Origin: Selaginella tamariscina
Taxonomy: Eukaryota; Streptophyta; Lycopodiopsida; Selaginellales; Selaginellaceae
Reading direction: 5' to 3'
DNA: 64,000 bases
Assembly (NCBI GenBank): GCA_003024785.1
Contig: PUQB01000060.1
Coordinates: 248,001-312,000 of the forward strand
Shown: one piece after another, positions 33,771 to 46,329 of the stretch
How positions within the stretch are numbered: the stretch's first letter is position 1
How the letters are laid out: every line of letters starts with the position of its first letter
Notes under the pieces: model-generated
Database searches by the model: none
The model's input: the letters and a program-made list of their open reading frames with translations, nothing else
What the model was told of the DNA's origin: nothing
Made by a program: the position numbers and the translations under genes

Positions 33771-35030
33771 GCTTTCAAGCCTTAGTCTTTTGTCTAGACA
33801 TGGATTTATATTCTTATAATCTCATCAAATCTACATAAATACTTTTGTCGTAGCTTAAGTTTTACAACTTTTCTAATATTCATATATAATATTTGTTCAA
33901 TATGGTTAGGTATCGGTATACATATACTATATTTATATAACGTGGAGCCTTAAATAAATATCTCGACCATGTTATCTGGTGCATGTATGTTGCGTAAATA
34001 TCTCGACCAATGTTATAAATATATCATATAAACATTATAATATAAAATGACAAGTTATTTACATTTATTATGCTGGATTTTATTTTACATTCTCTTTTTT
34101 TTCTCTTTTTCCTTTTTAACTCTTTTTCTTACGATTAGTTGACAAGGCAATAATTTATAGAATTTAAAGACTATTAGACTAATAAACATCTTAAGCATTT
34201 TCTCTCGAGGTCGTTGAATGAGAATAAGTTCAAAACAGAGACCCTTCACCGATAAGTTTATATAGTGAAAAATTGGTATTATATACGTTGAATGCGTCAT
34301 GAGCAATCAACAGACATTATCAGTATATTCTCTCTCCGTGTCTAGTTATGGATCTATCTCATCAAAGTACATGGAAGGGTTGCAAATTAGCCAGATTAAT
34401 CCCTATTGTGTATAAACAGATCATGCAATACATAATGTCTATACTTCATTCATTAAGTGATAAACATGGCAAATATTACAGTGAATTCACAATGAAGGAC
34501 AGAGTCCTTATTTGACCTTTTTGTTTGACAATGGAAAGTTGCTGACTTCAGAAAAAAAAACACCTTATTATCTTCGTAACAACATATAAACATTAGCTAT
34601 GATGATGAGAATTTAATCATATGAAAAAAATACTTAATGATGCTTAATTAAAAATTCAGAGAGTACCAGTATTCAGGTTGAGGTGGAGCACAGGGGACAT
34701 ATACCCTGAAACACGCTTCCAAAGATTTCTTTCTTGATTTGGCCTCTCTTGGGAGGAAGGCTGAAGACGTCTTTCTTGGGAGGGATGCTCAAGGTTACTC
34801 CACATTTCTTAGGAGTGAGGATCATGCTTGCAAAGATTGCTTTCTTGATTTGGCCTCTCTTAGGAGGGAGGCTGTGCATTTTCTTTGCATCCTTTGTCAC
34901 AGTTGCCCTTGTCATATTGAGCTTTGCAGTTTCCATGGAAAATTTATCTATGAGAATGCCTTCCTCAATCACGTTTTATCACTCTTGATTTATATATATT
35001 TAAGTACATAACTCTCTTTAAGGAGCTTAC
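33771..35030 (+). repeat. Long-period array, unit 4 (right part)
   Basis: It resumes the match to 5660-6790 after the hAT insertion. From about 34310 it is nearly identical to 6075-6770, with small indels. No gene is seen other than the relic at its end. Confidence 0.8.
34690..34965 (-). pseudogene. KRGQIKK-motif relic, copy 4 (best preserved repeat copy)
   Basis: An unbroken minus-strand frame (34972-34673) reads DKFSMETAKLNMTRATVTK, KDAKKMH, SLPPKRGQIKKAIFASM, ILTPKKCGVTL, IPPKKDVF and SLPPKRGQIKKEIFGS. The KRGQIKK block is thus duplicated within the frame with a partial block between. It may be an exon of a once-real gene or a repeated exon cluster. No promoter, start context or flanking coding exon could be found. 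Confidence 0.6.
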
Positions 35031-35702
35031 ACGTATGCAAGTGTAGAATTTTAACGCGCGTATTGACTTAAATCCGGATTCAACATTTCATTTCAACACA
35101 GAAGACGATACATCCTATGCTCTTCTTGGCTATAAAATAATCATATGATATAATAATAGTACGGAATATTCTTTACACATTTATTCTTTTTTCTGTATCG
35201 CATTCATAGGCATATCCTACTATGCAGGAACACTTGAGACACATCATTCCCAATCATGTATGCTCTACGCGTAGGAAATGTGTAGCCATATGTAGTAATA
35301 GCTTATGTCATTTACCTCCCTATTCTTCACGCGGCTTCCCCTGTGTAAGATCTTAAAATGACTTAAATTGTGTAGTAAAAAGAGTTTTGAAATACTTCAT
35401 CCAGTTTATAATAATGTGATTATTTACAATAATGTTATAATTAAAACATATACATTATTATATTTATAAAGGACAATTATGTAAAGAGAAGAAAACTATC
35501 TAAAATATAATAATTGTATATAGCTACTGTATTATATGTATGTGTTTCAATGTTAGAACATCTTTAATTTATATACATGTGTACATAATAGTCTTAAACG
35601 GTATTTTTATAAAATTAAACTTATTAAGTATTTTTTTAAAAAAAAATTGTGTCACGCGAGTATCACATGTATATATAATATAACGATACAGAAAACAAAT
35701 TA

Positions 35703-35775
<73 letters not shown>

Positions 35776-37870
35776 ATATATATAAATTTGTTTTGTGTAT
35801 CTTTTATATCCAACTCAAGTTTAAATATGAATCGTTGGTTTAAATTATTCATTATTTAAATAATATAAAACATTCAATATTCTTGTTTTACATTAACAAC
35901 GTGAAACTTTAAATTCATGTTTGACATTATACTTATAATTGTAGCATATATTTATACATGTATCAATTCATATATATATATATTTATAAATATAATATAC
36001 GTGTTATATTGTTAATCGGTTACACATATAAATAACATAGCATTCAATGCTTGTATCTTGCACATACGATGGATCACTGAACATATAATTGAATTAAAAA
36101 ATGAATTGTTATTAAATAACCTACTAGCTCTAACAAACTGCAACCTGAAGATTTTTATCTACGAGTGTCAACTCATAGTACTACAAACATGCATTAATAT
36201 CGTTATATTGATACTCGTTAAGAGCAGGAACAACCTCTGATCATTAATATAATCGATTAAATTTTTTCAACCGTGTACATGTTTGTAATTATTCTATATT
36301 AATCATATAAGTAAATTTTTATTAATTAAGAGGTATTTGATGAATTTCTTAGCCCGGAATGAATATTAAATAAATAAAAATATTATTATTATAATATTTT
36401 ATTAGATAGTCTTCTTTTCAGTTTTTTTATTAGATACAAATTGAAAATTTTAATTATTAAAAATGCTTAAATATATTTTACTCTAGTGGTCTTTGTTCGT
36501 GTTTCATCATTTTAAAGAATTATAATAAGTAGACATATACATATGTATATATGTAGGACTGAAGGTTATAATGTACCCTTAAGAATAAAATTATTAAGTT
36601 AGGTTGTTGTTATAGAAGAGTGATGTAATCGTTCTCGCCTGCTTAATACAGTCATAGATAAACCAATATTTCTAGTAGTTGGTCAAGTACATGTGTTTGA
36701 GAGGACATGCCAAAACTAAATTTTCCAAAAACAGTATACACTTGTTTAGAAGATAGATTTATAAACTAATATGAATTGTTTGAATACACGATATCTATCA
36801 AACCCTAGTCTTATGTCTAGTTACGGATTTAATATTTTCATATCTCAGTTTAATACGTTAAAAGAAAAGGTCCTAGAGAAATAAATGGAGTTTGCTCTAT
36901 GCAAATATTATATTTATATAATGTGAGGCCTTAAATAAATAAATAAAATTCAAAGCATGTTAATATCAAACTAATAAGCAGTCCAAGAGTGACCAACTGA
37001 AATTTTCCTGATAATATTGTATAGAATTACAAAGACTTAATAATTAATTCACGTAGAACTGAGAATCCATGCATGATGTTTTTAAATTTAAAAATAAATA
37101 AATAAAGTAAAATATAAAGTTTACTACAGAAAATTAAAGTCGAATTTACGATTTAACTCTTAAATTTTTTAAATTATAAAAAATGACCTTTTTTTTCTTG
37201 AGCATGGAGAGCGTGCGAATGTGACCTCTGCAGAGACGAGTAGTCGGTCCTCACTAAAATCTTGTCTCATTTTCTTTTCTGCGTGTGTGTTGTGTACTCT
37301 TTCTACTATATAAATATATCATATAAACAACGCTGATTATTTATATGTATTATATTAAGGTTTTTTTCTTTCTTTTTTAAACTGTCTAGTTGTTCACAAG
37401 CGTGTACAATAAGGTATTAATTTATACAATTTGAAGACAATTAGACTAGTAAACTCATCTTAAGCATTTTCTTCACGGCAACATAATCGTTAAATGAGAA
37501 TAAATCGAACAAAGAGACCCTTAACCTATAATTTAGTATGTTATGCTGCGAACATGCATGCATGTACACATATATATAGCATCTACATACATAATCAACC
37601 TCAAGAGCGCCAAATTACTTATAGTGAAAAATACGCACCATGAGCGTATAAGTATAATCAACAGATATTATCAGTATAATAACATTACTAGTGTATAAAA
37701 AGATTGTGCACAATACATATAATCATTACAATATGTTTAATACGTATATTTTACCTTCTAAGGAATGTAGCTGCTGACTTAAGAAGGAAGGTGGGGCCTA
37801 AGTTCCAGTATACAACAATCACCCTTGATATGTATCTTAATTAATTTATATATATATATATATATACATA
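35031..37870 (+). repeat. Long-period array, unit 5
   Basis: Collinear with 1-3230. It has no equivalent of the 660-base internal duplication. It contains a (TA)n tract of about 27 units (35709-35763). The relic expected near 37790 is reduced to a few bases (aaggtggggcctaag): sequence matching 3005-3150 is missing, a deletion relative to unit 1. No genes are seen. Confidence 0.8.
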
Positions 37871-38064
37871 GTTAAACGCAGGCGGAAAGACCTATATACA
37901 AATAATATTTCTAGTTCTTTAGTCTCTCACACGTATACAAGTGTATAGTTTCAACACGCATGTTGCTATACAACCTTTCAGGAACGGAGAAGACGTATAT
38001 GATGCACTGCATCGGGACATCTATTTTCTTAATATAAAATATGTTTTATACATTTCTTCTTCTT

Positions 38065-38107
<43 letters not shown>

Positions 38108-39178
38108 ATATTGGTAGGCATATCCTACTATGTAGGAACATTAAATCTACATCATTTCCAATCATGTATGTTCCTACTACGTAGGAAATGTAGAGCCTAT
38201 GATGTCATACTACACGCTTTATCATATAATACGCTCATTTTAGCACCACTGTTTTTTCACGCGGCGTTCTTATAGGGATCGAAAAATGATTAAATTATGT
38301 AGTAAAAAGAGTTTCAAAGTAGTTTATCCAGTTAGAGAATGACACTTTGTAATAATATGTTTCACAAATGTAACAATTAAAACGTACACCCACACACACA
38401 CACACACACGCACAAAGTATAAGTATAGTGCTACATACACAAATATATACGTGTTTGCATAGATAAATTTAAACTTATATTCATGACTGTATTATTAATA
38501 CGTGTTTCATTGGAAGATCTTTAGTTTATATACATGTGTATATGTACTTGATTTGTGTCTTTAATTTATATACATGTGTGTATATAATTATGTGAATCTT
38601 AGTTATAAACATTACTAAATATATAAAGTATAGATTTAACTTTTTTTTCTGTTCCTTTCCTTCAAGTCTGAGAGGTGGTTTAATTAATTGAGTATATAAT
38701 AATATATATTTATAAATCAAACAATAGTATAGTTTTACATTAGATATGTAAAATCATGTTAGATATTATATTGATAATTTTAGTATATATTTCTAGATGT
38801 ATCAGCTAAGCATGTGTGTGTGTGTTTGTGTCTTAAAACATTATTATTTACGTTGTAAGTAATACAAAGTAAGCATTATATAGATTATGTTATATATACA
38901 TATGATACTCGTGCGTGATCATACACAGATAAGTAAGTTATAGCAAATTAAAATATTATTTCTAAAAGTTAACTGTCGAAAACCAAAAAATTAAGAAGAA
39001 TTCATATATACACGTATTTTTTGATGTATACATATGTATAAATGAATTTAGGTGTTATATATAGGTATACATATATATGCAGAATTTATATCTAAGTTTA
39101 TATAGTTTAATTTTCATTATTAATTAATCTAATATTTAGTATAAAACTTAATCTTTATAATATTACACACACATACAT

Positions 39179-39212
<34 letters not shown>

Positions 39213-40985
39213 TAGACGAGTTTTTGTGCTTCTAGCATTACCAAACCGCAATGATTAGATAGATAGTATTGAGCATGGATAAATAGTAAACATGAATTAA
39301 TTATTGGGAGGTATTATTTCATATTTTAGTTTCATCCGTTCCTCATGTTAAGAAATAATTGACTAATCTAAAATAACATTTAACCTTGTTAAAAGATGAC
39401 CACTTGTATGCTAATAATTTAAATCAAAATAATTAGCCATGTCATATTTAGTGTTTCGACGATTATTTATTTCAATAAGAATAATCAACCTTCAAAAATT
39501 TAAGTTTCATATTTATTTAAGAAAATAATATTAATTAAGAGTAGTTAAGGTTAAGTCTCAAGTACGTCCCATAAAAGCCCCATCAGTGCTAAAATAATAT
39601 TAGTCCAGCACAAGTGGTATTATTTGGCACTACTTGAGATTGAATGGTGCTCTATAATATTATTAACAATATTGAAAACTACATAAATTAATATAAGTCG
39701 AGCTCCAAGTAGTATATCTCAATATAATATTTATGATTTTTTTAGGTTAAAATGGTGTGTGTACAACATTAAAGGAGACATGGGACAAAATATAAAGAAA
39801 TTCCAACATTATATAAATTCAATAATAAAGATTATTTGTGGCATAATTTTGAATATAAGTAATTAACATTTTAAGCAGTTAAACTAAGATATACATAAGT
39901 TCTTCTGTATTTTAAATGTGTTTAAGAGAAGAGTTAAGATGCTTATTAATAAATTTTAAATAGTTTTATTGTATGTTGAGGCTGTGTGCTTGAAAGGGTA
40001 GAAATTCAAGTACATACTTACATATATAAGGTTGTAAAATTAAAATAAATATACTCTTAATATCTAACCGTAACAAATTAAAGTTTTAAATGTGTCTAAG
40101 AGAAGAGTTAAGTTTGTTATTAATAAATTTAAGTATTTTTATTGTATGTTGAGGCTATGTTATTACATGGCTGGGAAATTAATTTTTTTTAATACTCACG
40201 TATACAAGGTTGCAAAACTAAAATAAAAATATACATGCGGTTACCGTGGTGGATTAACTATAACTTGATACTAGAGTTTAAATAAGTAAGGTAAATAGCA
40301 TTAAAAAAATAGTATAAAAAACATAAAAAATTTTATACACAATGCTTTAGTCTGAAAACACCTTATGTATGCATGCATGCATATATATATATATATATAT
40401 ATAATTTATATGGATATATATAATATTGTGAACTAGCGTCAAAGTCTATATTAACATTTATTAATATTATTTAATATTTTATTAATAAATATGAAACTGT
40501 GGAAAATGCTAAATTAATGAATATGTAATAATTAATTTTTACAACAACACATGCCGTAAAATATAATATAATCTACAACTTATCTTTTGTAGAGACTTAT
40601 ACTAGGGATGGACAATAATATCTTGCCTATGGTTAACTCAATTGTCAATAACTATAAGATCAAGGAATCTAGGTAATCATATGGAATAATATAGACTCTT
40701 ATTAAAGTATTATATATTTTTATTGTAAGGCCACATATTTAAATCTAATATATATAGAAATTATATAAGTACATGACTTATTAAAATTGATGACACATGC
40801 AAATTATAGACTATATTTTTAACTAATTAAATCAAAGATTTTGTTTTGATCACAGCCAACGGATGCACTGAACAAGCTTGAGAATATATTAGAATATGAA
40901 CTTAAACATTGTAATGGTCTCCCGCTTTTAATCAAAATACGGCATTGAGAATAAATCAAAAGTCAAAGACTTGTCACCACTGGCT
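37871..40985 (+). repeat. Long-period array, unit 6
   Basis: Collinear with 3231-5524 and ending at the shared phrase caaagacttgtcacca. It holds about 640-700 extra bases relative to unit 2 (roughly 39590-40420). This block contains two similar 120-base segments starting tttaaatgtgt(t/c)taagagaagagttaag (39913 and 40087). Microsatellites: TA near 38070-38110 and 39180-39208, CA near 38390-38412, TA at 40381-40402. No genes are seen. Confidence 0.78.
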
Positions 40986-41328
40986 TTTCTATATAGTTTA
41001 TTTTGCAGTAATTAGAGGAAAAAGAAACTAATTGGCCTCCAAACAGCTTATTTTTAGGGTTTCATCAAAAGGTCAAAGTATACGTTTGCAATAAAATTAA
41101 GAGCAAATTCGTATATACAAGAAAATCACAATCCCCTTTCAAATGATTATTAATGATAAATCCTTTGATAACCTTATTATCTTGGTAGAGCCATCCATAT
41201 ATTATCTTGATATCTAAACAATGTGTTAAAATGTATATGTGGTGTTAATTTATTCAAAAGAGAGGTACCTCCACCGTGTCATCTTGGTAATGCATGACAG
41301 ATCCTAACATAAGAAACAAACATGTAAA
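40986..41328. other. Unique AT-rich spacer
   Basis: After the array match ends at 40985 nothing recognisable is present before the coding segment at 41329. Confidence 0.5.
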
Positions 41329-41722
41329 TCAACTAGATGTTAAATATAAATTGGTACCTGAGAGCTCAGCTTGAGGAGAGAAACACTTCAATATACCTTG
41401 AAACATGCTTGCAAAGATTGCCTTCTTGATTTGGCCTCTCTCAGGAGGGAGGCTCTTCTTTTTAATCCCATCTTTTGGCATCTTCTTAATCTTATTGATC
41501 ATCATTGACTCCTTCATTGGGTATTCAGAAAACATGGAGAATGTGAAATATGGAGTGGTTTCCCAATGGATTGTGAAGGTGAACTTAATAACAACTAGAT
41601 TTCTGTATATAGAACTATGCAGTGTGTTAGCTGCGGCTTCTTTTCTTGTACTTGTCTGGAGGAAGTGCTTCAAAACACACAGAAGATATCACATTAAACA
41701 TATTTGGGGAAAATCTCCTTGA
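41329..41722 (-). CDS. Uncharacterised KRGQIKK-type protein segment, possible source of the relics
   Basis: A 114-codon minus-strand frame (ATG at 41673) runs through HFLQTSTRKEAAANTLHSSI, a hydrophobic beta-like stretch (VVIKFTFTIHW, TPYFTFSMF), KIKKMPKDGIKKK, then SLPPERGQIKKAIFASMF and a short tail. Only the SLPPxRGQIKK part is shared with the five array relics. It occurs once here, while the preceding 65 codons are unique to this locus. It ends 647 bases before the stop side of the E2 gene, on the same strand. It could be an exon of a real gene, or the source from which the array copies derive. I do not recognise the family, and no flanking exons were found. Confidence 0.45.
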
Positions 41723-42368
41723 TGCTTTTCTATTGCATCTTTTGCATAGTATTGATTCTGATTTTGATGAATTTCTTTAATATTCTGGCCTGTTCTTGAG
41801 CAAAATTGAAATAGGGATGTGGGAGCAGTTCTAACAGAGAAATGAGGTATTCATCTTTGAGGAGAGTTTGCTTGTTTTATACAAACGTGACGTACATAAC
41901 TGGGTATAATAAGTATATTCTCCAACGCGATTACGCGTGTTACGTGCCCTCTGTTACAAAATTATAGGAGAAGACTTTTCTTCCGTAGAACAATACGAAT
42001 TCACATAATTTACCGCGGGGGATCCGGGGGGAATATGCAACGCACAAATAATAACATATAAATATACTATGTCTCGTTTTTATCACAATATATTAAATAC
42101 ACTCATAAATATATAGTAGTTTATCATAAATACGAGCATACATGAGGTCAGCTGTTGGTAATTTGCATTCATTTCTATATTTGGATCATGTATCCTCTTC
42201 TTCAAGTACGGCGTGTATGCGTGTGCGTGTGTGTGAGAGAGAGAGCAGACATTCGGAACACAGTAGAGTATTCTGTTAATCTAACAGAATGTATTCTAGC
42301 ATATTATTATTGATAAGCACTTTTTTATGCACTATTATATGTATTTAGTAAATACCATTGTCTTTCTT
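41723..42368. other. Intergenic region downstream of the E2 gene
   Basis: AT-rich with a GTGTGAGAGAGAG tract near 42225-42245. It probably contains the 3' UTR of the minus-strand E2 gene. No other gene is seen. Confidence 0.5.
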
Positions 42369-44041
42369 TCAAGGATCAGCATGACCTGCCATCTCCTCAT
42401 CACTAGAGGCATATTCCTCGTCAGTCACTTCTGCCTCACTGCTCTCCTCTGGACGAGCACTTGCATCTTCTGATTTTGCGTATCTCTCACAGTACTCTAC
42501 ACCTCCCACAAACCAATATATGAGAATATACATGTATTGTACACATATATACACACACTACTATGCGCGATATATTTACCTTTAGACTAAAAAGATATAT
42601 GCGAGGCATGTACAAATAGTATTTCAAACAAGTATCAGATAGAGAGAGAGAGAGGTTAAGTAGCTTTGGGCGTATGTGTGTGTATTGTGTACGTTTTAGC
42701 TTTATCAGACTGTCTATAAATGCACTTATATGTCTCTGTCCCGCCACAGCCTGTATCTGAGGAAGAGAAAGAACGCTTCCTATATACAGCTAAGAAGATA
42801 TAGAGAGAGATTTGTATGTGTGTGTGAAACATACCTTTAACCTTCTGATCGTAGCGCTCTCTGTCTCTCATCATTAATGCAGCTGCTTCTCCATTAAGTG
42901 GATCCGTTGGATTAGGATATAGCAGCAACTGAGGCAGAAACACCTCAAACACATTTATCAGATCTGTTTCAAAAAAAATCACTATATAAAAACCAGAAAT
43001 TAATCATATGTAAGCATGTATCCACACTATGCAAATGCACACTTACCAAACATTGGACTCCATGTTTGATTGATAACATCCAAGCACACGGATCCTGACC
43101 TGTCAGTAAACAGTCAATGTGTATAAATATCCCGCACACATACACATATGTACATACATATTCATGTGTATGTAACAAATATATGTAGAAAACATATAAA
43201 AACTTGCCATACATTTCGTCCACATTGGGATGGAATATCCTGTTAACAAAACCAATGGATGGAGATTTGTATGGGTAAGCCTCTGGAAGTTCAACACGGA
43301 CTTTCCATGTCCCCGTTTGATATGGACCTGTGAAGAAAAAATCCAAGAGTTAATCAAATGCTGCTAATAATAATCTGACTATAATATATACGTCCATGTA
43401 CACACGCACAGACACAGAAAATGAACATATGGCTAAGAACGGCCTAAACTGAAGATTTATAGAATGTGACTAGAAAGAAAGACACCTGGTTAAACTTGTA
43501 GCCAAATATTTGCAATATTTGTGTCGCTTCACTGGTTGAATCTGGAAGAAAATGACATACATACACATATCTATATTATATACACGCAAGTGTGTATACA
43601 CACACAAAGAAACTACTTAAAGCATACCACAGGTTAAGAAAAAGAAACTTACTGTCCCGTGGCCCATGAAACTCCACGTAAAACTCGTGCATTCCATCAT
43701 TCATCATCTCCACCTTGTAATCACTCATCATCCTGCAAACATTCATTATCACATATAATCAATATATAAAATACCGATCAATTATAATAGCTATAGTGTA
43801 TGCATGACATAAATAATAATCATAATGCATTTAGATTGCTTAAAAATTTTAACCACAAGATTGGTTTTATGTAACAGTTATCATGTATAGATGTATAAAT
43901 AAATAATGAAATGTCTGGTTGGCTTGCTAAAATTTTATAAATATATGTATTTAATTAGAAAATGTAAATAAATTGTAAATTGGGATGAGAGACTTACAAT
44001 TTCATGACATCCATCTCGCGACGCTTGCTTGGAGAAGACAT
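42369..44041 (-). CDS. Ubiquitin-conjugating enzyme E2 (UBC4/5/6, UBE2H-like), six exons
   Basis: Exons on the minus strand are 44041-43998, 43732-43653, 43327-43213, 43099-43047, 42963-42835 and 42496-42369. All internal borders are GT-AG, and the sum is 549 bases (182 codons plus stop), close to the usual 183-191 residues. The start [15 protein letters not shown] is that of Arabidopsis UBC4-6. The UBC fold follows ([33 protein letters not shown]), with catalytic Cys85 in [14 protein letters not shown], then [17 protein letters not shown]. The C-terminal tail is acidic ([19 protein letters not shown]), as in this class. The E2 takes ubiquitin from E1 and transfers it with E3 partners, probably in cytosol and nucleus. 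No stop or shift was found, so it looks functional, an intact gene in a transposon-rich neighbourhood. Confidence 0.95.
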
Positions 44042-45226
44042 TTTTGTGTATTGTACAGAAGAAAACCCCAAACCGGCCAAGATTGGGATTGTATACACAC
44101 CAAGATGAGCCAAATGTCATGAACTGTAGACAGAAAACACCATCGCGAGAGATCAGAACGCTCCTGTCGCTGAATTGAAGCCCTAAAACGCCCAATTGTA
44201 GCCCCAGAACGCTCGATTTGGTGGCCCCTGTGCAGCGGCGCCGCTAGCACACCAAAGTATGAGCGACCTAACCCTAGTGGCGTCCTCAGTGGCCGAATTG
44301 GCTCCGTCAGATCCCCATCTGCGTCCCTTCGTACCGATCTTTGCCACGCGGCTACCGTACTGGATATGGTTCTACATTTGTTCTCTTTTTATATTTGTAC
44401 CGTACTGGATATTCCCAAAAATATACAAATATATTCTCGGTACATAATTATTAATTTTTATTATATTATATTCTTGTAGTGTATAAATAAGAATTGTTTT
44501 AAGGTTTTAGTTCATTAAGGAGGAGATTAATCTGAACACAGTATTTCTTATTTTAGGATAATAAATAAAATTTATAAAAACCATAGAAAATATTGAAAAC
44601 CAAACAAAAAAAATCCGTATTTACAAATCATACCCTAAGATCTTTTTCATCTCACATATATGATTCTATTTTACATATACATTCACAATCTATGATATAA
44701 TTATATGTTATTTTACAATATATACAACCCGTTGTTTGTCCATACTAGGTTATATAGTTAATTATTCCATCGAACTTAGGAGGGCATTGTTCACTTGTCT
44801 TACTAGCTTTTTGGAAACTGCAGGTGTGTGCTTTAGACTTGCATATATGAGTGGCAATATGTACATATATACTAAGCACACGTACTTCCCAGTTAAAATG
44901 ATACTGCCAATAGCTTGTTTAAAATATTATAAATATGTTTTAATAAATTAAATTTAAATATTTAAGAGTCACTAATATGTTTATCCTACACATACACCTA
45001 TGTTGTTTAGCTTTTACAAAACAGGTGTTAAGAAAAACGATCATGCTTACAAACATACACACTTTAGAAACCCACTACATTCTATACTACATTTTGAACA
45101 AAGTTGCTTATTAACTTTATTAAATGAGTTTAATTCAAATTAGGGTAAAATGTTTTCAACCTTTTTTAAAAAAATTTTATTACCTTCAAATAAGAGAAGT
45201 GTACAACAGACGAACCTAGGATTGTC
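44042..45226. other. Intergenic region between E2 and PLATZ genes
   Basis: The genes diverge, so this holds both promoters. A telo-box-like cctaaccctag (about 44267-44277) lies about 230 bases upstream of the E2 ATG, with GC-rich 5' UTR-like sequence between. The remaining stretch is AT-rich with no gene. No clear TATA box could be assigned to either gene. Confidence 0.5.
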
Positions 45227-45889
45227 ATGGCAGCCAGAGAGGGTCCTCAGTGGCTGCATAGCTTCATTACAGTGGGCGGACATGAAGGAGATAACTACAG
45301 AAGGTGTCCATGTGTATCTAAGAATGAGAAGAACTGCATGAAGATATTCTGCATCTCATGTGAGAGGCTAAGTTGCGAAACGTGTGCCAAATCTCACCGC
45401 AGACATGGCACCTTCTTGAAGATGAGAAAAGCATCTTGCAGAGCATCAATAGCGTTGAATGATATTAGGGTGCTCATCAACATTGAAGATGTACAGCCTT
45501 TTGTGGTGAATGGCGGTGTTGTGCTCTTCTTAAACAGACCTAATGAGAAGGGTAAGCCTTATGGGAAGACTTGCATTAACTGTAAGCGGGCACTGCGTGC
45601 CAAGTCGAAGTTGATAAAACCTGGTGATTACAAGTTCTGCTGCCTGGCGTGTAAGAAGGATTACATTGTACATAAACCAGAGGAGCCCTTCACGTTCACA
45701 TTAGGGTTGGCAGAGGCGAGTGGATCCACCAATGATGAATCGACCGAAAGGAAAAGGGTTGATGAATCTATCAAAGGGAAAAGGACCAAAAGAAAAAGGA
45801 TTGAAGATCCCATTCTTTGGGGAAGAAATTTAACATTGTGCACAGGTGCCTCGCACACCAAGGTCGCCAAGGTTACCAAGGGAGAATAA
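45227..45889 (+). CDS. PLATZ-family zinc-binding protein, single exon
   Basis: A 220-codon open frame. PQWLHSFI at the start, a Cys-rich segment (CPCVSKNEKNC, FCISCERLSCETCAKSHRRH), then VLINIEDVQPFVVNGGVVLF and CINCKRALRA ... FCCLACKKDYI match the order of PLATZ (plant AT-rich sequence and zinc-binding) proteins, which bind A/T-rich DNA and act as transcriptional repressors or polymerase III cofactors. The C-terminal 60 residues are basic and low-complexity (KRKRVDESIKGKRTKRKR), a likely nuclear localisation signal. Plant PLATZ genes usually have introns, so a single exon suggests a retrocopy or a lineage-specific form. The ATG sits a few codons before the conserved start. An aataaa lies near 46154, but its role is unclear. 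Confidence 0.85.
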   Translation: MAAREGPQWLHSFITVGGHEGDNYRRCPCVSKNEKNCMKIFCISCERLSCETCAKSHRRHGTFLKMRKASCRASIALNDIRVLINIEDVQPFVVNGGVVLFLNRPNEKGKPYGKTCINCKRALRAKSKLIKPGDYKFCCLACKKDYIVHKPEEPFTFTLGLAEASGSTNDESTERKRVDESIKGKRTKRKRIEDPILWGRNLTLCTGASHTKVAKVTKGE

Positions 45890-46329
45890 GCGGGATGATG
45901 ATACTCTAGTTATGTGCAACGGACTGAGCATTAGAGTTGTTTGACCATGGGTGGACCCTTTCATATATAATGCAAACATGTTTATAAATTATGTTTCAAA
46001 TTCTCTATCAGTGCAATGTATGAACGAATGATGAACACTTCATATATTTGTTTATCTCTAATACACATGAACACATAATTTTATTTATTTCTCTCTTCTC
46101 TTAGGAGTTACAAATTATTTAATGGCATTTAATATGTTGTACTTTTTGGATAATAAATACAATGCATTTTTATTATTATAAGACCAATGTAAAAAACCTT
46201 TTTAAATTGTAACTTGTATTCCATAAGATCTCTTATTAAAAAATACAATTAATTCATGTATATAGACACTCAAATAAAGGATTATAAACGATAATGAATA
46301 TAGTGCCCTATTTTGGGTCATACATAACC
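45890..46329. other. Intergenic, AT-rich
   Basis: Probably includes the PLATZ 3' UTR. No gene or recognised repeat is seen. Confidence 0.45.
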
